64,000 bases of DNA from NCBI GenBank assembly GCA_949152475.1, contig OX424560.1:744001-808000 (forward strand), written 5' to 3'. The position numbers and the translations under genes are program-made. Origin of the DNA: Terebella lapidaria. Taxonomy: Eukaryota > Annelida > Polychaeta > Terebellida > Terebellidae. The stretch's first letter is position 1. The number at the start of each line of letters is the position of its first letter. Below the pieces are notes generated by a model. It ran no database searches. It saw only the letters and a list, made by a program, of their open reading frames with translations, and was not told the DNA's origin. Of this stretch, positions 47,075 to 58,039 are shown piece after piece.

Positions 47075-47640
47075 TTAAAGGGGCACTATATGGGAGTCCG
47101 TTTTTAGGGGATTTCCAGATTTGTCGGCCGACGCTGTTTTATTCATAGAACAATGGTTCAGATTACGTTTTTGTCCCAGGATCTCTGCCGAGCCAATGCT
47201 CAGATCAGCCCAGGTCGGCTCGGCAGATATCAGAGAGTATAGAACAGAGAGGTTTCACTCTGCAAATTTCTATTGTCTACCATTTTGTCTCATGGAGACC
47301 TGTAATCCTGGTGGCTGGATGCGGTGTTGTAGTTTGTCGTCCTCAGGGACGATTGTGAATTACGTCATTACGTTTTGCTAACATATTATTTCATTCATAA
47401 ATTCATGTCGTAGTAATAATAGTAAACACTTTCATTCATAAGGCGCATCCGTCCGCCAGGAGTGCCACCAGTTCAAAATACAAAATGGTGCCAGTGGAGT
47501 GACACCTCTCTGTTCTACACTCTCTGCAGATATCCTAGGCCAAAAACGTCATCTGACGTTTTGTTCTATAAATAGAAGCGTCGGGAGAAAAAATCTTGGA
47601 AATCCCCTGAAAACAAAATCCCATATAGTGCCCCCTTTAA
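47075..47640. mobile_element. Fold-back MITE with TTAA target sites
   Basis: The left end TTAAAGGGGCACTATATGGG is matched at the right end by its reverse complement with one extra G. The inverted similarity continues inward for roughly 200 bases with mismatches (GGGGATTTCCA, GACGCT, ATAGAACA, AGAGAGTGTAGAACAGAGAG on one arm against AGAGAGTATAGAACAGAGAG on the other). TTAA stands at both borders, as in piggyBac or Kolobok families. There is no transposase. Confidence 0.85.
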
Positions 47641-48066
47641 ATTGAGTATTGTTATAAATCATAATACACAGCTCAGCTCAGGACATACGTTTTGCCAAAA
47701 TAATGAATTGGTTTTACATTGTTACTTCGAGTTACCACACTTGTATTTTGATACTGGGTGTGGTCACTCAGAGCATATTGACTTGGAAACCATAGCTGCA
47801 TTGACATAGATCAAGTCAAAGTTCGTCACATATCATGTCAAATGTTTGGTATTGCTCAGCGTTTAATCAAATAATGGGTTGGCGTCTAGTGTTTTACCTC
47901 GAAGACAAAGGTACATCAAACAAAATTGTCAGTGTCCTCGTAAATGGTCAACTGTGAGTGGTTGAGCGACTCCAAAGGAGCATAAATGTTTGTTGAATAT
48001 CATATATGATACTGCTGTAGTGGACTTCTCACTGATCATAACGAAAACAAACTCGAATTGTCCACC

Positions 48067-51000
48067 ATGGCAAATTTGATTATACGATGGATATTCTGTA
48101 CAGTAGTGACGATATCACAGACAAGCAGCATACACGCTACAATAACTGGCGCAATTGGTGACCTGTGGAGACAACATTCCCTGGAGTTGTTGAGAGGAAT
48201 AACTGTTCAAGCCGGTGCCAGGACAGTTCCCAAACTAAACTTCCGTGGTTCACTTCACGACATATGGCTTAGTGCTGTGTTAAGCTGCTACAGTAACCAG
48301 TGTTCAATGTTACACTGTGCAACGGGTCGGGCTAGAGCAATGTATCTCTCAGCTTTATGTGGGAAAATATGTTTCAGATCAGAACCGTTTTTCCACGGCC
48401 GCTGTACTTGGGAGGTACATGTACCAGCAATGACTGGACTGAATATCACACTGCTATACCTGGATTACGGTATTGGATTGTTCGCATGTGAGCGACATAA
48501 CTTAACTATCACCATTGAAGAGTCTGACTGGAAAATGCAAACATATACCCACTGCGGACCATGGGGTACAGTGTCGTACAATGGATTCAACTCGTCTGCC
48601 ATGATAACATTGACTGCACCAAATGTTGCACTCAGAGACCCAATTGAATTTCGTATCATATTCCAGCCCACCAATAGACATTTTGTGACAAGCGATAGAC
48701 AAACAAACGACACTACTTGGAACATTTCCCCTTCGTTTGTGTTTTCTGATGTTTTCGGTGGGACAATTACACAAGATTTGTTCTGGACGTTTAGAGCTAA
48801 ACCACTATATGTTGTAGAGGTCAGATTGTTGGTTCACACACCAGGCTGTGAGCAGGACAGTGTACTGGAATTAATCGATGGTCCTTATGTACCTGGAGGT
48901 ATTTTTCCATATCCAAGTGGTATCAGAATAACAAAAATGTACATCTGTGAATCCAAAAAACCCCGTTTTTTTAGTTCAACAGTTGGTGATATATCACTTG
49001 TACTCCACAACGCATCACTTGAGCACTTTGTGAACATTTCGTCTGAGGAATTTCCCATACCTTGCTATCTCCCATATTGTGTGGGACGGAAAAGTGTGAT
49101 ACAACATTCAGATACAGCCAGTACGGATGTGGACTTGAGTATTACAAAGAACAAGGTGATGTTAGTGTATCACAGCTTGCAGGATTGGCTACCATACTCA
49201 AATAGCCAACTCCGCATCAAGGCCATTGTACTAGTGTCCAGGCATGTCACTAACTGTATGCTTGGAGCGATTTATATAAAAAGAAATCATGAACTGATCG
49301 CAAAGATATGTACACCTATGACAGGCAAAATATGGCGAAACATTAGACCCTTGGAAATCAAATTCTTGGATATCATTTTAATATCGTATGGGTATTTTCA
49401 AGAACTACGCTTCTCTGCAGAAGTAGAAGGACCACTCTGTGAGACGATGACCAATTATTATCCTGAAATATTCCCACTAGGATTCCACTACAGACTTGAC
49501 TTTTCTGCTGCTCAGACAAATATGACTTGTATCAGAGTACAGTACATTCCCAGTGATGGTGCTCAAAGTGCAGAATTTCATAAAAACAAAATCCACTTAA
49601 ACTTCCAATATGATCGTGAAACTACAAGTAGATATACAGCTTATCAACCAGCGAAAAACTACAGCAGGGTTGTTCGACAAAATGAGGGGAAATGTTCCAT
49701 CTACGTGATTACCTCACAAGGTCAACAAAATGAATATGGTTTTACCAAAGATGATGGTACAAGATTTTACGAGTTGGAGGATGTATTTTTCTTTTCCTTG
49801 GATCTAACCTCAGCCTGTTATTTCATCGGATTTGCTTTGGACTTTACTGGTATTTTCACCAACGCAACGACGAAGTGTAAGAAGTTATATGCTTTGCCAC
49901 ATTCTTCCATCCAGAATGAAGCCCTTTGCGGTATAGTGTCTGTAGAACCTTCCTTTTCATCAATCCTATACTACCCGTTCTCCCACATCACCACGAGATA
50001 CCGCAACATCTATACTCACATAATAAATGGTCCGACAGCAGAGATATATGTGTCACTACGTGCCAGAAGTTATGTATCAAATGTTAACCTGCGGCTTTCC
50101 GCTGCTGCTCATGAAACCCCTCGTTGGTTCGAGTTTAAATTCAAAATTCTGGAAGCGTCAGATAAACCAGTTTACATATGGTTGAATTGTGGCGGCCATA
50201 ATCCATTTTTGACAATAGCCGTGGAGTCTGGTTTGAACTACCAACCACTACATGGTTTAGAATTGAGCTTCATTCGCTTTCCACAGGCGCTTCCGGATAG
50301 TTTGTATAACGCAATTGCCGAAAATAGCAATATATCACAACCCTACCAAATTTTCGGCAATTCCAAGTACTGGATAGTTCGTCCCGAGAAGTCAATATCC
50401 TGGTACGGCGCTGAGAGGCACTGCAACAGTCTAAACGGACATCTCGTCAGCATCAACTCTAGATCCGAGTGGGACTGGCTCACACAGCTAGTCATCCTGC
50501 CTGAAGTTCAGTCGTCCTGGTGGTTCAGCAAAATTGTATACATCGGATTAAAGGTTGGTGTCATTGAGGATTAGGCATCCAGGAACATAATATATTCACG
50601 GGAGTTTAGCAATAGTTGTGTCTTTCTGTGTTCCAGAAAACCGGACTTGAGAACGATCGGTACAAGTGGGTTGATAATTCTGTGTACAGTTTTGAACAGT
50701 GGATAAACATCACGCAAAAACGACAAAGACACTACCCGACTCGTTATACTTGTGTGACTGATAATCTTTCACATAAAACATGTAATGATCAAAGAGAAAA
50801 TATCAACGTTGAAGATGTTATTAGGAATGCTGCAATTTTCAAAGGAGAATGTGCTGCTTTCACAATGATTTCAACAGCTGAAATCGTGTGGATCCCAGTG
50901 ACTTGTGATGACCATTTCCAAGGATCATCTTTTATATGTGAAAAGTGGAATCCTGTTATGGAACACCAATCCGCCAATAATGTGCGTGGTTATCACGAGA

Positions 51001-53753
51001 TATGTCCTGTTCATTGGATCAATATACATAGCGATATATGCATTGGAGTTCCTGGAAAATTAGGAGAAAAAATACCAATGAAACAGGAAGATGATAGCCC
51101 CATGATGACGTTTGTGAGGAGAGAAACATTTGAGGGGCTAATCCAAAATGACGATGATTTTCAACATTACAACCATGGACTGTCAAATATCCTCAGAAAA
51201 ACTGGCTTGATTCAAAGCAACAATAACAGTCTGACATCAATTGGAGTCTTTTTGGTTCCTGACACGTGCTATTATATGGATTTTAGTTTTGGACAAACAA
51301 GAATGTTTACAATAAAGCTGCGCGAAGAACGTTGCATGGATGATCTATTCACTTCATTAATATTTTTGGAAGTGCAAGCAACACATACCATGGTCTTGAA
51401 AAATCAAGGTTGGTATGAGTGCCAAGATGGTACTTGGCATCCTGATAAAACCAGGTGTGATGGTTTCAGACATTGTGCAGATAACAGTGACGAGAATTAT
51501 TGTCCAGAAATCTGTATTTCAAAAGATGGACATTCTTGTGTGAGTAGCAAGTGTGTACCTCCACATTGTGTGTGCCTGGACACCTATTTTCAATGTGCCA
51601 CGTCTGGCGGCTGTATTTCTGTGGACAAGTTACACGATGGCAATGCTGACTGCGATGATGGTTCAGATGAAATACGGAACTATGATGTCCATGTGCCTGA
51701 CCAACAGAATCTGAGGGATAACGCCACAGATCACAACAAGAACTGCCCAAAAGTCTATACACTGGAAGTGGATCGGGGTGTTCCAAGTCTTCATGTGGTG
51801 GAAGATCACGTAAACAAATATATCACCCGATTCTCAGATATGGCCGATATATGTATATATAATAGGAGCAGACAACCAATTATATGTAATGACTTGAGTC
51901 ATTTGAATTTAGTAGAGTGTGCAGAATTTTCATGTCCTTCTCACTTCAAGTGTCCCTCTGCTCACTGCATCCCACATAACCACGTCTGTGACATGGTGGT
52001 CGACTGCCCCAACCAGGAAGATGAGCTTGACTGCTTCCGTGAATCCTGCAGTGGCCTATTTAAGTGTTCTATGCAGAACACATGTATCCACCCAAGCAGT
52101 GTGTGTGATGGTGTTGTTGACTGCCTCGTCATAGCGGATGATGAGACATACTGCCGTCTGTCTTGCCCTCCTCAGTGTACTTGTATTGGCAGAGTGGTGG
52201 ATTGTTCTGGGACAACTCTTGATCATGCAGTCACAGATGCCAAAGCTCTCTACCTCGATCACACTGTCTTCTCTTTAAAAAGAGAAACCTTGTCCAATTC
52301 TACCCATTTGTTGATTCTGGTTTTGTCGAATTGCAATATTGAAATGGTACAAGCAAATTCATTCAACACGTTGAACAGATTGATTAAATTAGACTTAACT
52401 TACAACAAATTACAGATACTATCAAAGGGGATATTTGCTGGATTGTCAGGTGTGACAGAGCTGAAAGTTTCTGATAACCCAATTCAGATATTGAAAGGTC
52501 GCTGCTTTGATGGACTCACCAATTTACCAGTATTGAATTTATCAGGATTGCCAATATCTCAGATTGACGAGTGCCCATTCAGTGGCATGTCTTCTGTAAA
52601 GTTTATCATATTGAGTTTCAACAAATTAACGATCTTACACAGTGGCGTATTCTGTGAGCTTGGCAGTCTAGAAACATTGGATGTGCAGGGTAATATGTTC
52701 ACAGAAATAGACCCTCAGTCACTCCTCGGCCTTGTGTCTCTGGCATTTATACAATCGAGCACTCCCAACTTCTGCTGTTTTGCACCTCGGGTTCCCGAGT
52801 GTGCACCTAATATGTTAGATGGCATTTCATCCTGTGACAACATGATTCGGAACCCTATTTTGGGAGTGTGGATTTGGCTGTGTGGGTTATTGTGTATATT
52901 GGCCAATATATTGTCATTTATGTGGTGGAGGCACCGATATGGACATAGTATGTATAGGAAGCTGGTACTTCTTTTGACGGTTTCAGATGGTAGTATGGGC
53001 CTGTATTTAACGATTATTGCGCTGATGCAAGAGAGTTACAAGGAGCAGTTCAGTCTACAGAACATTGAGTGGAGACGTAGTTTATTGTGCAAGACCTTGG
53101 GATTCCTATCGTTCATGACTTTTGAGACATCCTTAGTAATTGTGACATTCATTGCAATTATTCGATATATGGCTGTGGTGACGATGGTCCTATATCAAAA
53201 GCTCACTTTCAAACATGTCACAGCTGGGATAGCTGTCATGACAATAATCAACATAGTATTTGCCGTCACTCGTCTCTCTGGGTTTGTTGACGAAGCAGAT
53301 GTTGTTGAAGGTCTGATTTCTAACAGTATGTGTCTGCTCATAGACATAGACTTGGGCAACAGCCAATCAAAGTACTATTCCACTTTGGTGTTTGCCTTCT
53401 ATAACTTTCTGATCATTTGCCCAGCAGGTTTTTCATATGTCAGGATAGCTCGGAGTCTCGCAAAGAAGAGTGTTGTTGACGAGACAAACAGGGAAACTGG
53501 GACAGGTAGGAAGAAGCGTGCTCAATTCCGTGCTGTGCTCACTATGTTATCCAACGTTTTGGGCTGGCTAGTTGTGACAGTCATCCAGTTGTCGTCTGTT
53601 GCTGGTACTCTTGTTAACTCTGGAGTCCATGCATACAGTGTTGTGCTTCTTCTGCCACTCAATGCTCTGCTCAATCCGTTCATCCATACTTTGACCACAA
53701 GAGACTTCCTCGTGTCCCTCAAACAAAAACTTCGTGATTTTATGATCAAGTGA
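48067..53753 (+). CDS. GRL101-like receptor: C-type lectin, LDLa repeats, leucine-rich repeats, 7TM
   Basis: Two exons (48067-50553 and 50637-53753, GT-AG intron of 83 bases, phase 0) give 1867 residues. The ATG at 48067 has a perfect CCACCATGG context and opens a signal peptide (MANLIIRWIFCTVVTISQ). A long extracellular part follows with weak CUB-like stretches near residues 160-330. A C-type lectin domain lies at about 760-933 (WYGAERHCNSLNGHLVSINS to SSFICEKW) and is split by the intron. Four LDL-receptor class A repeats lie at about 1090-1117, 1144-1174, 1265-1295 and 1303-1335, with the acidic DNSDE, DDGSDE, NQEDELDC and ADDETYC ends. A cysteine cap (CPPQCTC, 1339-1352) and leucine-rich repeats (about 1364-1537) lead to a CCF hinge and seven helices from about 1570 to 1848. 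The plan matches relaxin-receptor-type LGRs and molluscan GRL101, so it is probably a plasma-membrane GPCR. Helix 3 has IRY instead of D/ERY, and helix 7 has NPFIHT instead of NPxxY. The ligand is unknown. Confidence 0.92.
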
Positions 53754-54045
53754 ATTTGGATGACACGATATGGAACAGTAATATACTCATCGGTCTGTTG
53801 TGAATGTCTAGACATTGTACAGTTGTATATAGTTTTGTGCCAGTGATTCAACAGTTGGTAACGTGACCCACGAGTTGATGATTTCCGTTTCTCTATAACA
53901 GTATACACACGGTTGAGTTTGCTTTCCTCCTCTTCGATATCTCATATCTCTCGTCAATTCTTCCTGGCTGGATAAATTCCATGTATTCATTCCAAAGATG
54001 AAACGTTCTGCTAAATTCAGTATATAATTGACCACTAGCTATTTC

Positions 54046-54140
54046 GTGACGTCAAGAATTTTCTCTCCATCTTCCCCATGTCATTCGATGCTCATGACGT
54101 CAAATATCACATGTTGCCATGGCAACGTACTGAGCATGAG
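54046..54140. repeat. CRE-CRE-X-box repeat, copy 1
   Basis: About 95 bases hold two TGACGTCA palindromes (near 54047 and 54096) and a perfect RFX-type palindrome GTTGCCATGGCAAC at about 54113-54126. A copy about 80-85 percent similar lies at 56850-56945. It stands about 300 bases after the receptor's stop codon and next to a LINE fragment, so it may be a promoter-like piece or part of a transposon. Confidence 0.6.
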
Positions 54141-54535
54141 TGGTTCCAACATTTCTGTTCAAGTGTATGTCGAAGACAGTCCCGAGGTTGCTGATCAGAT
54201 GTGAGACTGTCAAAGAGTTCCACAGCCATATTAGATTGCATCTTGGTTGTTGCATTTTTGAGGACAATGAATCATGTCTTAGTATCATTGATCTTAAGAC
54301 ATCGCTGCATCCAAGATCAAATTTCCGACAGACACAGGTTCGGTGAAGCTTTAGCATCATCAGTGATGTCTGGTTTGCAGGAGACAAACACTCGCAACTC
54401 ATCGGCATACTTGTGATATTGCATACCATGTCTGTTTAGCAAGTGCACCAGATGTGCAGTATACAGATGGTAACTGGTCGGTCCAATCACTGATCCCTGC
54501 AGGCAGTCTGATACAAGCTTTGCACTGTGTGATTT
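54141..54535 (-). pseudogene. LINE reverse transcriptase fragment (3' half)
   Basis: On the minus strand the frame reads CLQGSVIGPTSYHLYTAHLV, then YHKYADELRVFVSC, which are the PQG-SVLGP and YADD boxes of a LINE with damage (LQG, YADE). Later residues are frameshifted. Together with 54945-55110 it is one LINE copy split by a 5S-derived SINE. Confidence 0.75.
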
Positions 54536-54905
54536 TTGGGAGTCTTTAGTGATAAATAATAATGAACATTTTATAGTCTAGGATCACCAACTCAAGTCGG
54601 TCTCTCTGACTGCACAATTATTATCCCCGGCAGACCTGTTCACTCTGACACATACTCAACCTCCCGGGAGGCATACAGCTCCATGTGCAACCATTATTTG
54701 GTGCAGGGAAACTGTGCATACACAATTGCCATCTATGTCTATTGCCAGGTGGCCAATTATACTGTTTGGGTGAACAGCATACAGCAGCGCATGTGAATGC
54801 ACAAACAGGGTCACCCATCCATGTATTACCCACGCCTAGCGTTGCTTAACTTCGGTGATCTTACGGGTACCGCTGTGTCCTGCGCTACAAGGCCGTATAG
54901 TGATG
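54536..54905 (-). mobile_element. 5S rRNA-derived SINE inserted in a LINE
   Basis: The head (about 54775-54905, minus) is clearly 5S rRNA: GATCACCGAAGTTAAGCAAC and CATGGATGGGTGACC are the internal Pol III box A and box C regions, at the right spacing. The 5' part (TATACGGCC) also fits. The body runs on to an ATTATTATTTAT tail near 54545. It is inserted in the LINE directly after the frame reading GVRGSAIC and DRDQYI. Confidence 0.75.
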
Positions 54906-54944
54906 TACTGGTCGCGATCGTGGAAGTCGGAGCTGTATCAGCAA

Positions 54945-55110
54945 ATAGCGGAACCTCTCACACCATACTCATCATCAACAAAACAGATGAGCATGTCGTC
55001 ATTGATAGTATCAAACGCGACAGATAAACATCATTGCCAACATTTCGATTCGACCATTGTCCATATGTGTTGCTATGTCACTGAAAGCCTTCGCGGTCTT
55101 CGTTGAGTGT
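54945..55110 (-). pseudogene. LINE reverse transcriptase fragment (5' half)
   Basis: The minus frame reads LSVAFDTINDDMLICF, the AFDTVDH box of LINE reverse transcriptases, then DEYGVRGSAIC, a stop, and YSSDFHDRDQYI. It continues after the SINE at 54535. Confidence 0.7.
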
Positions 55111-55114
55111 CAAA

Positions 55115-55262
55115 GTGATAGATTGATTGAGTGTTCATTCAGCCACTTGACCCCTTTTGGCGGTCTATTGTCAAGACTGGGATGACCTGACCGGGACTCG
55201 AACTACAGACCTTTTGCTACCTGGACGACTGCTCTACCTCTTGAGCTACCAAGGCTCCCCAA
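55115..55262 (-). mobile_element. tRNA-derived SINE, copy 1
   Basis: The minus strand starts GGGGAGCCTTGGTAGCTCAA and has a Pol III A box (TAGCTCAAGAGG) and B box (AGTTCGAGTCC). The cloverleaf is imperfect, and the sequence runs on into an unrelated body with a CTCAATCAATC tail, so this is a SINE and not a tRNA gene. The tail resembles the 3' end of the LINE at 61995-64000. Confidence 0.7.
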
Positions 55263-55508
55263 TTTTTCACTGAAATTAAGGTGCATATATAGGGCCAACT
55301 AGGTCCTCTAGCTTGTGTATCAGAACGACCATTCAGTCTTTATCAGGACACGCTAGTCTGGTATGCCTATAATACTATGCTCCCCAAGTTTTCACTGACA
55401 TTAAGGTGCATATATAGGACCAACTAGGTCCTCTAGCTTGTGTATCAGAACGACCATTCACAGTCTTTATCAGGACACGCTAGTCTGGTATGCCTATAAT
55501 ACTATGCT
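55257..55508. repeat. Tandem duplication of about 125 bp
   Basis: Two units contain GCATATATAGG, CCAACTAGGTCCTCTAGCTT and CAGGACACGCTAGTCTGGTA. They differ by a few bases and a 2-bp insertion (CATTCAGTC against CATTCACAGTC). Confidence 0.9.
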
Positions 55509-55589
55509 GTGGAAATGTAGATAAGAAATAATAATGTATACAATCCTAGAAGATAACGGTCTATAGAAAGTGATCTTTGATAGGGTAAA

Positions 55590-55672
55590 TTTCAGTGAAT
55601 ATCGGAATGAACCAACCGAGACCCGAACCACGGACCGTTTTCGCTCTACCTCTCAAGCTACCGAGGCTCACC
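55590..55672 (-). mobile_element. tRNA-derived SINE head, copy 2
   Basis: The minus strand reads GGTGAGCCTCGGTAGCTTGA at the start, then GTAGAGC and a B-box-like GGTTCGGGTCTC. It is diverged from copy 1 (55115-55262), so the two copies inserted separately or are old. Confidence 0.55.
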
Positions 55673-55679
55673 AATTTTG

Positions 55680-56840
55680 CAGTTAAACACAGGCGGTAAA
55701 CTTCGAAACGGGTTGTGAATAGTTCAAATCATTATTTATACTGTCATGATCTGTCATCATTTTATTGTGAGTGTGGAAGAACATTTCGACAGTTGGAGAA
55801 ATATTGTCATATGAATTGTGGATAATAATTAATTCATACATGTAAATTTTGTTGCTTTCTCAATATATAAACATGTGATAAAATGTAAAAAAAATGCTTG
55901 TAAATTTTGTTGTTGCTTTCTCAATATATAAACATGTAATAAAATGTGAAAAAATAGTAGTACTAACAACTATTATTCGATAAATTCCGAGGATTGATAT
56001 CGCAGTGAACTATTACATTACCTATATGTAGTGGATCAAACACAAACTATTTTTTGTTCACATTTGTTCATACTTTTGTTGAACGTGTAAAACATTCCAC
56101 ATTATTTATGTCATAATACATAAATCTGTTACAAAATCGTTACAATGAAAGTATTTTATTATACCTTTTGTCTTACTGCTTCTGAACTGCTTTTTGAAAT
56201 CATGATGAGATATCACATGTGATGTCACTGTGATCATGGTAATGATGATGTCATTGTTCGAGTGATTGTACTGTTGTGTAACCGGAATTTATTTTATTAC
56301 CATCATAGCATTCACGACTGAAATATATATTAATTTTAGTTCTATCATAACAGCATCGTCATTTCCTTATCTAGGTTTCTTTCATTATGGTGTTATTGCT
56401 GTGTATGCCCTAATGAGTATGTGTTCTGTGCGTGTTTGGGGGGGGGGGGAGTAATTACAAGTCTATAAGTACGTTTCAGGGTTTTGAACAGAATGCAATG
56501 AGGTTCCTGTTTGCCACCAGGATCGCCACCATGTAATTCGGGTATACTAGTAGATAAACCATAGAAACAGTCTATTGTGCCATATAATACAAAAACGTAA
56601 TAAAATAGCATTAAAATTTTGTTATGTTTGTTTTTGCATAATGCAGACAATAGACATGACGTTTTTTTGTAATTTTCAGGCATAATAGACTGTTTCAGAG
56701 CCCCAAAAGCACATGGCATCAGCAGGTACCCCATTATTGGTCAAATCGTGTTAATGTTTCCTCAAATTGGGATCGATAACCAGTCCGTCCCTGACCATCA
56801 CAACATCAATAGTGACTTCAAGGTTTTTTCAGCGCATAGT
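55680..56840. other. AT-rich intergenic DNA
   Basis: It contains a short tandem repeat at about 55840-55950 (TTTTGTTGCTTTCTCAATAT, then AAACATGT, twice) and a G-run at 56440-56450. No gene is recognised. Confidence 0.5.
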
Positions 56841-56849
56841 AACCATGGG

Positions 56850-56945
56850 GTTTCGTGACGTCATAATTCCCTTCTTTCTATCTTCCCCATGTGGCTCGAT
56901 GCTCATGACGTCAAATGTCACGTCTTGTCATGGCAACGTACTAAG
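56850..56945. repeat. CRE-CRE-X-box-like repeat, copy 2
   Basis: It holds two TGACGTCA palindromes with the same spacing as copy 1 (54046-54140). The X-box-like site is half decayed (TGTCATGGCAACGTACT). It is directly followed by the R1 repeat fragment. Confidence 0.6.
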
Positions 56946-56954
56946 CTCGAAAAC

Positions 56955-57107
56955 CAAAAATCTACATGATACATGAGAGTAAGTATCAATCTATTACCAC
57001 CATTACAGTGAGATTTTAATGATGCCAATAACAAACGAAAAATACAATATTTTGCAATAGAAACAAAGCCCGACCGAATAGTTTATCCAAAGACACACTG
57101 GCGTCAC
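56955..57107 (-). repeat. R1 repeat fragment that truncates the FkbM-like gene
   Basis: On the minus strand this matches the 3' part of R1 at 4964-5100 and 6485-6610 (GACGCCAGTGTGTCTTTGGA, then TTCTATTGCAAAATATTGTA). It begins exactly where the methyltransferase-like frame stops. Confidence 0.7.
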
Positions 57108-57989
57108 GAGATATCCAGAGCTCGTAGCATACTGAACACGGGTAAGCACTGCATCGCGTAGGTCAGTTCGAATCTCTGACCGAAATTGTGCCTTTCCGTG
57201 TCTACGAACTCTGTGATGCCTCCATAGGGTCCGGCGCTGCTGAAGTTCACTTGCACGGGTTTGGTGCTGGGACTGAGACAGGCATTGATTTTGTAGGACT
57301 TTCTATGGCTGCCGAGCAGTTCTCTGAAGAACAGCGAATTGGGATTGTAAACACCATCACTTGGTCAACTGTCCAGAAATGTTGTCTGCTGTCCAGGGTC
57401 TTGTCTACAGGTTACTGACTGACTTTTCTGAAATGTCAAAATAGGTACACTAACACCAAATCTGTATAGAGTTGGCTTTCTGTGGCCAGATAGCACATGA
57501 AGATACTATCTAGTCCAGGTTATGATACAGGGGACACGTTTCATATGTATTCAAAGTCTGGAATAAAGCTGTCAATCGGGTGTATTAGACAGCTGAAATT
57601 ATCTAGCATCATTCTATTTAGAACTTCGTAGTTTTGCGATAAATTCCTGAGAATAGTCTTCAGTAGTCTTTCTCAGCCTGTAAGGTTCTGTTGACGGTGG
57701 AATGATCCAGTTATCACGGATGTATTGGATCAGTTCCAGATTATCCTGCTGTACTTCTCTCAGGTGATCTGGGAGAAAGTGTGGTTTGCCACAGCTCTAG
57801 ATCCCTGTTGAACCCGTCCATTGTGTCAAATGCTTCAAACGAGTTGAAAATATCCGCTACAAGCTCTGCCACTTTCTGGTCATTATCCCCGAGGGGAACG
57901 TTCTTTCGTGTGGCGAAGAATATGGAGAATCCGAGCAGGAACCCGATGAAAATGAGAATTGAAATGCTCCCCAACCAACGCCCAAACAT
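57106..57989 (-). pseudogene. Broken FkbM/Star-like methyltransferase-family gene
   Basis: Three minus-strand segments line up with FkbM-domain proteins of the Star type. Segment 1 (57989-57790) starts ATG and has a type II membrane anchor, GSISILIFIGFLLGFSIFF. Segment 2 (about 57785-57614), one base out of frame, reads FLPDHLREVQQDN and YIRDNWIIPPSTEPYRL and ends in a stop. Segment 3 (about 57349-57106) reads SLFFRELLGSHRKSY, INACLSPSTKPVQVNF and MQCLPVFSMLRALDIS. Between segments 2 and 3 the expected glycine-rich SAM-binding region is absent, and no splice signals connect the parts convincingly. The end of segment 3 runs straight into repeat R1. I infer a pseudogene; a multi-exon gene with an assembly error is the alternative. 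Family members are usually Golgi or secretory-pathway proteins with an uncertain substrate. Confidence 0.7.
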
Positions 57990-58039
57990 TCTTGACTCCT
58001 GGATTTTTATTGAAGTCCTGTTCGATCTGTGCACTACAT

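Noticed and set aside
54775..54900. Functional 5S rRNA gene
   Set aside because: The 3' third does not match 5S and the sequence runs into a SINE body; it is nested in a LINE, so it is a retroposed derivative.
55190..55262. tRNA gene on the minus strand
   Set aside because: A and B boxes are present, but the arms do not pair well and the sequence continues into a SINE body, with a second diverged copy 0.4 kb away.
56400..56800. Start of a gene in the 113-codon minus frame
   Set aside because: No domain, no splice context and low-complexity tail; treated as chance openness.
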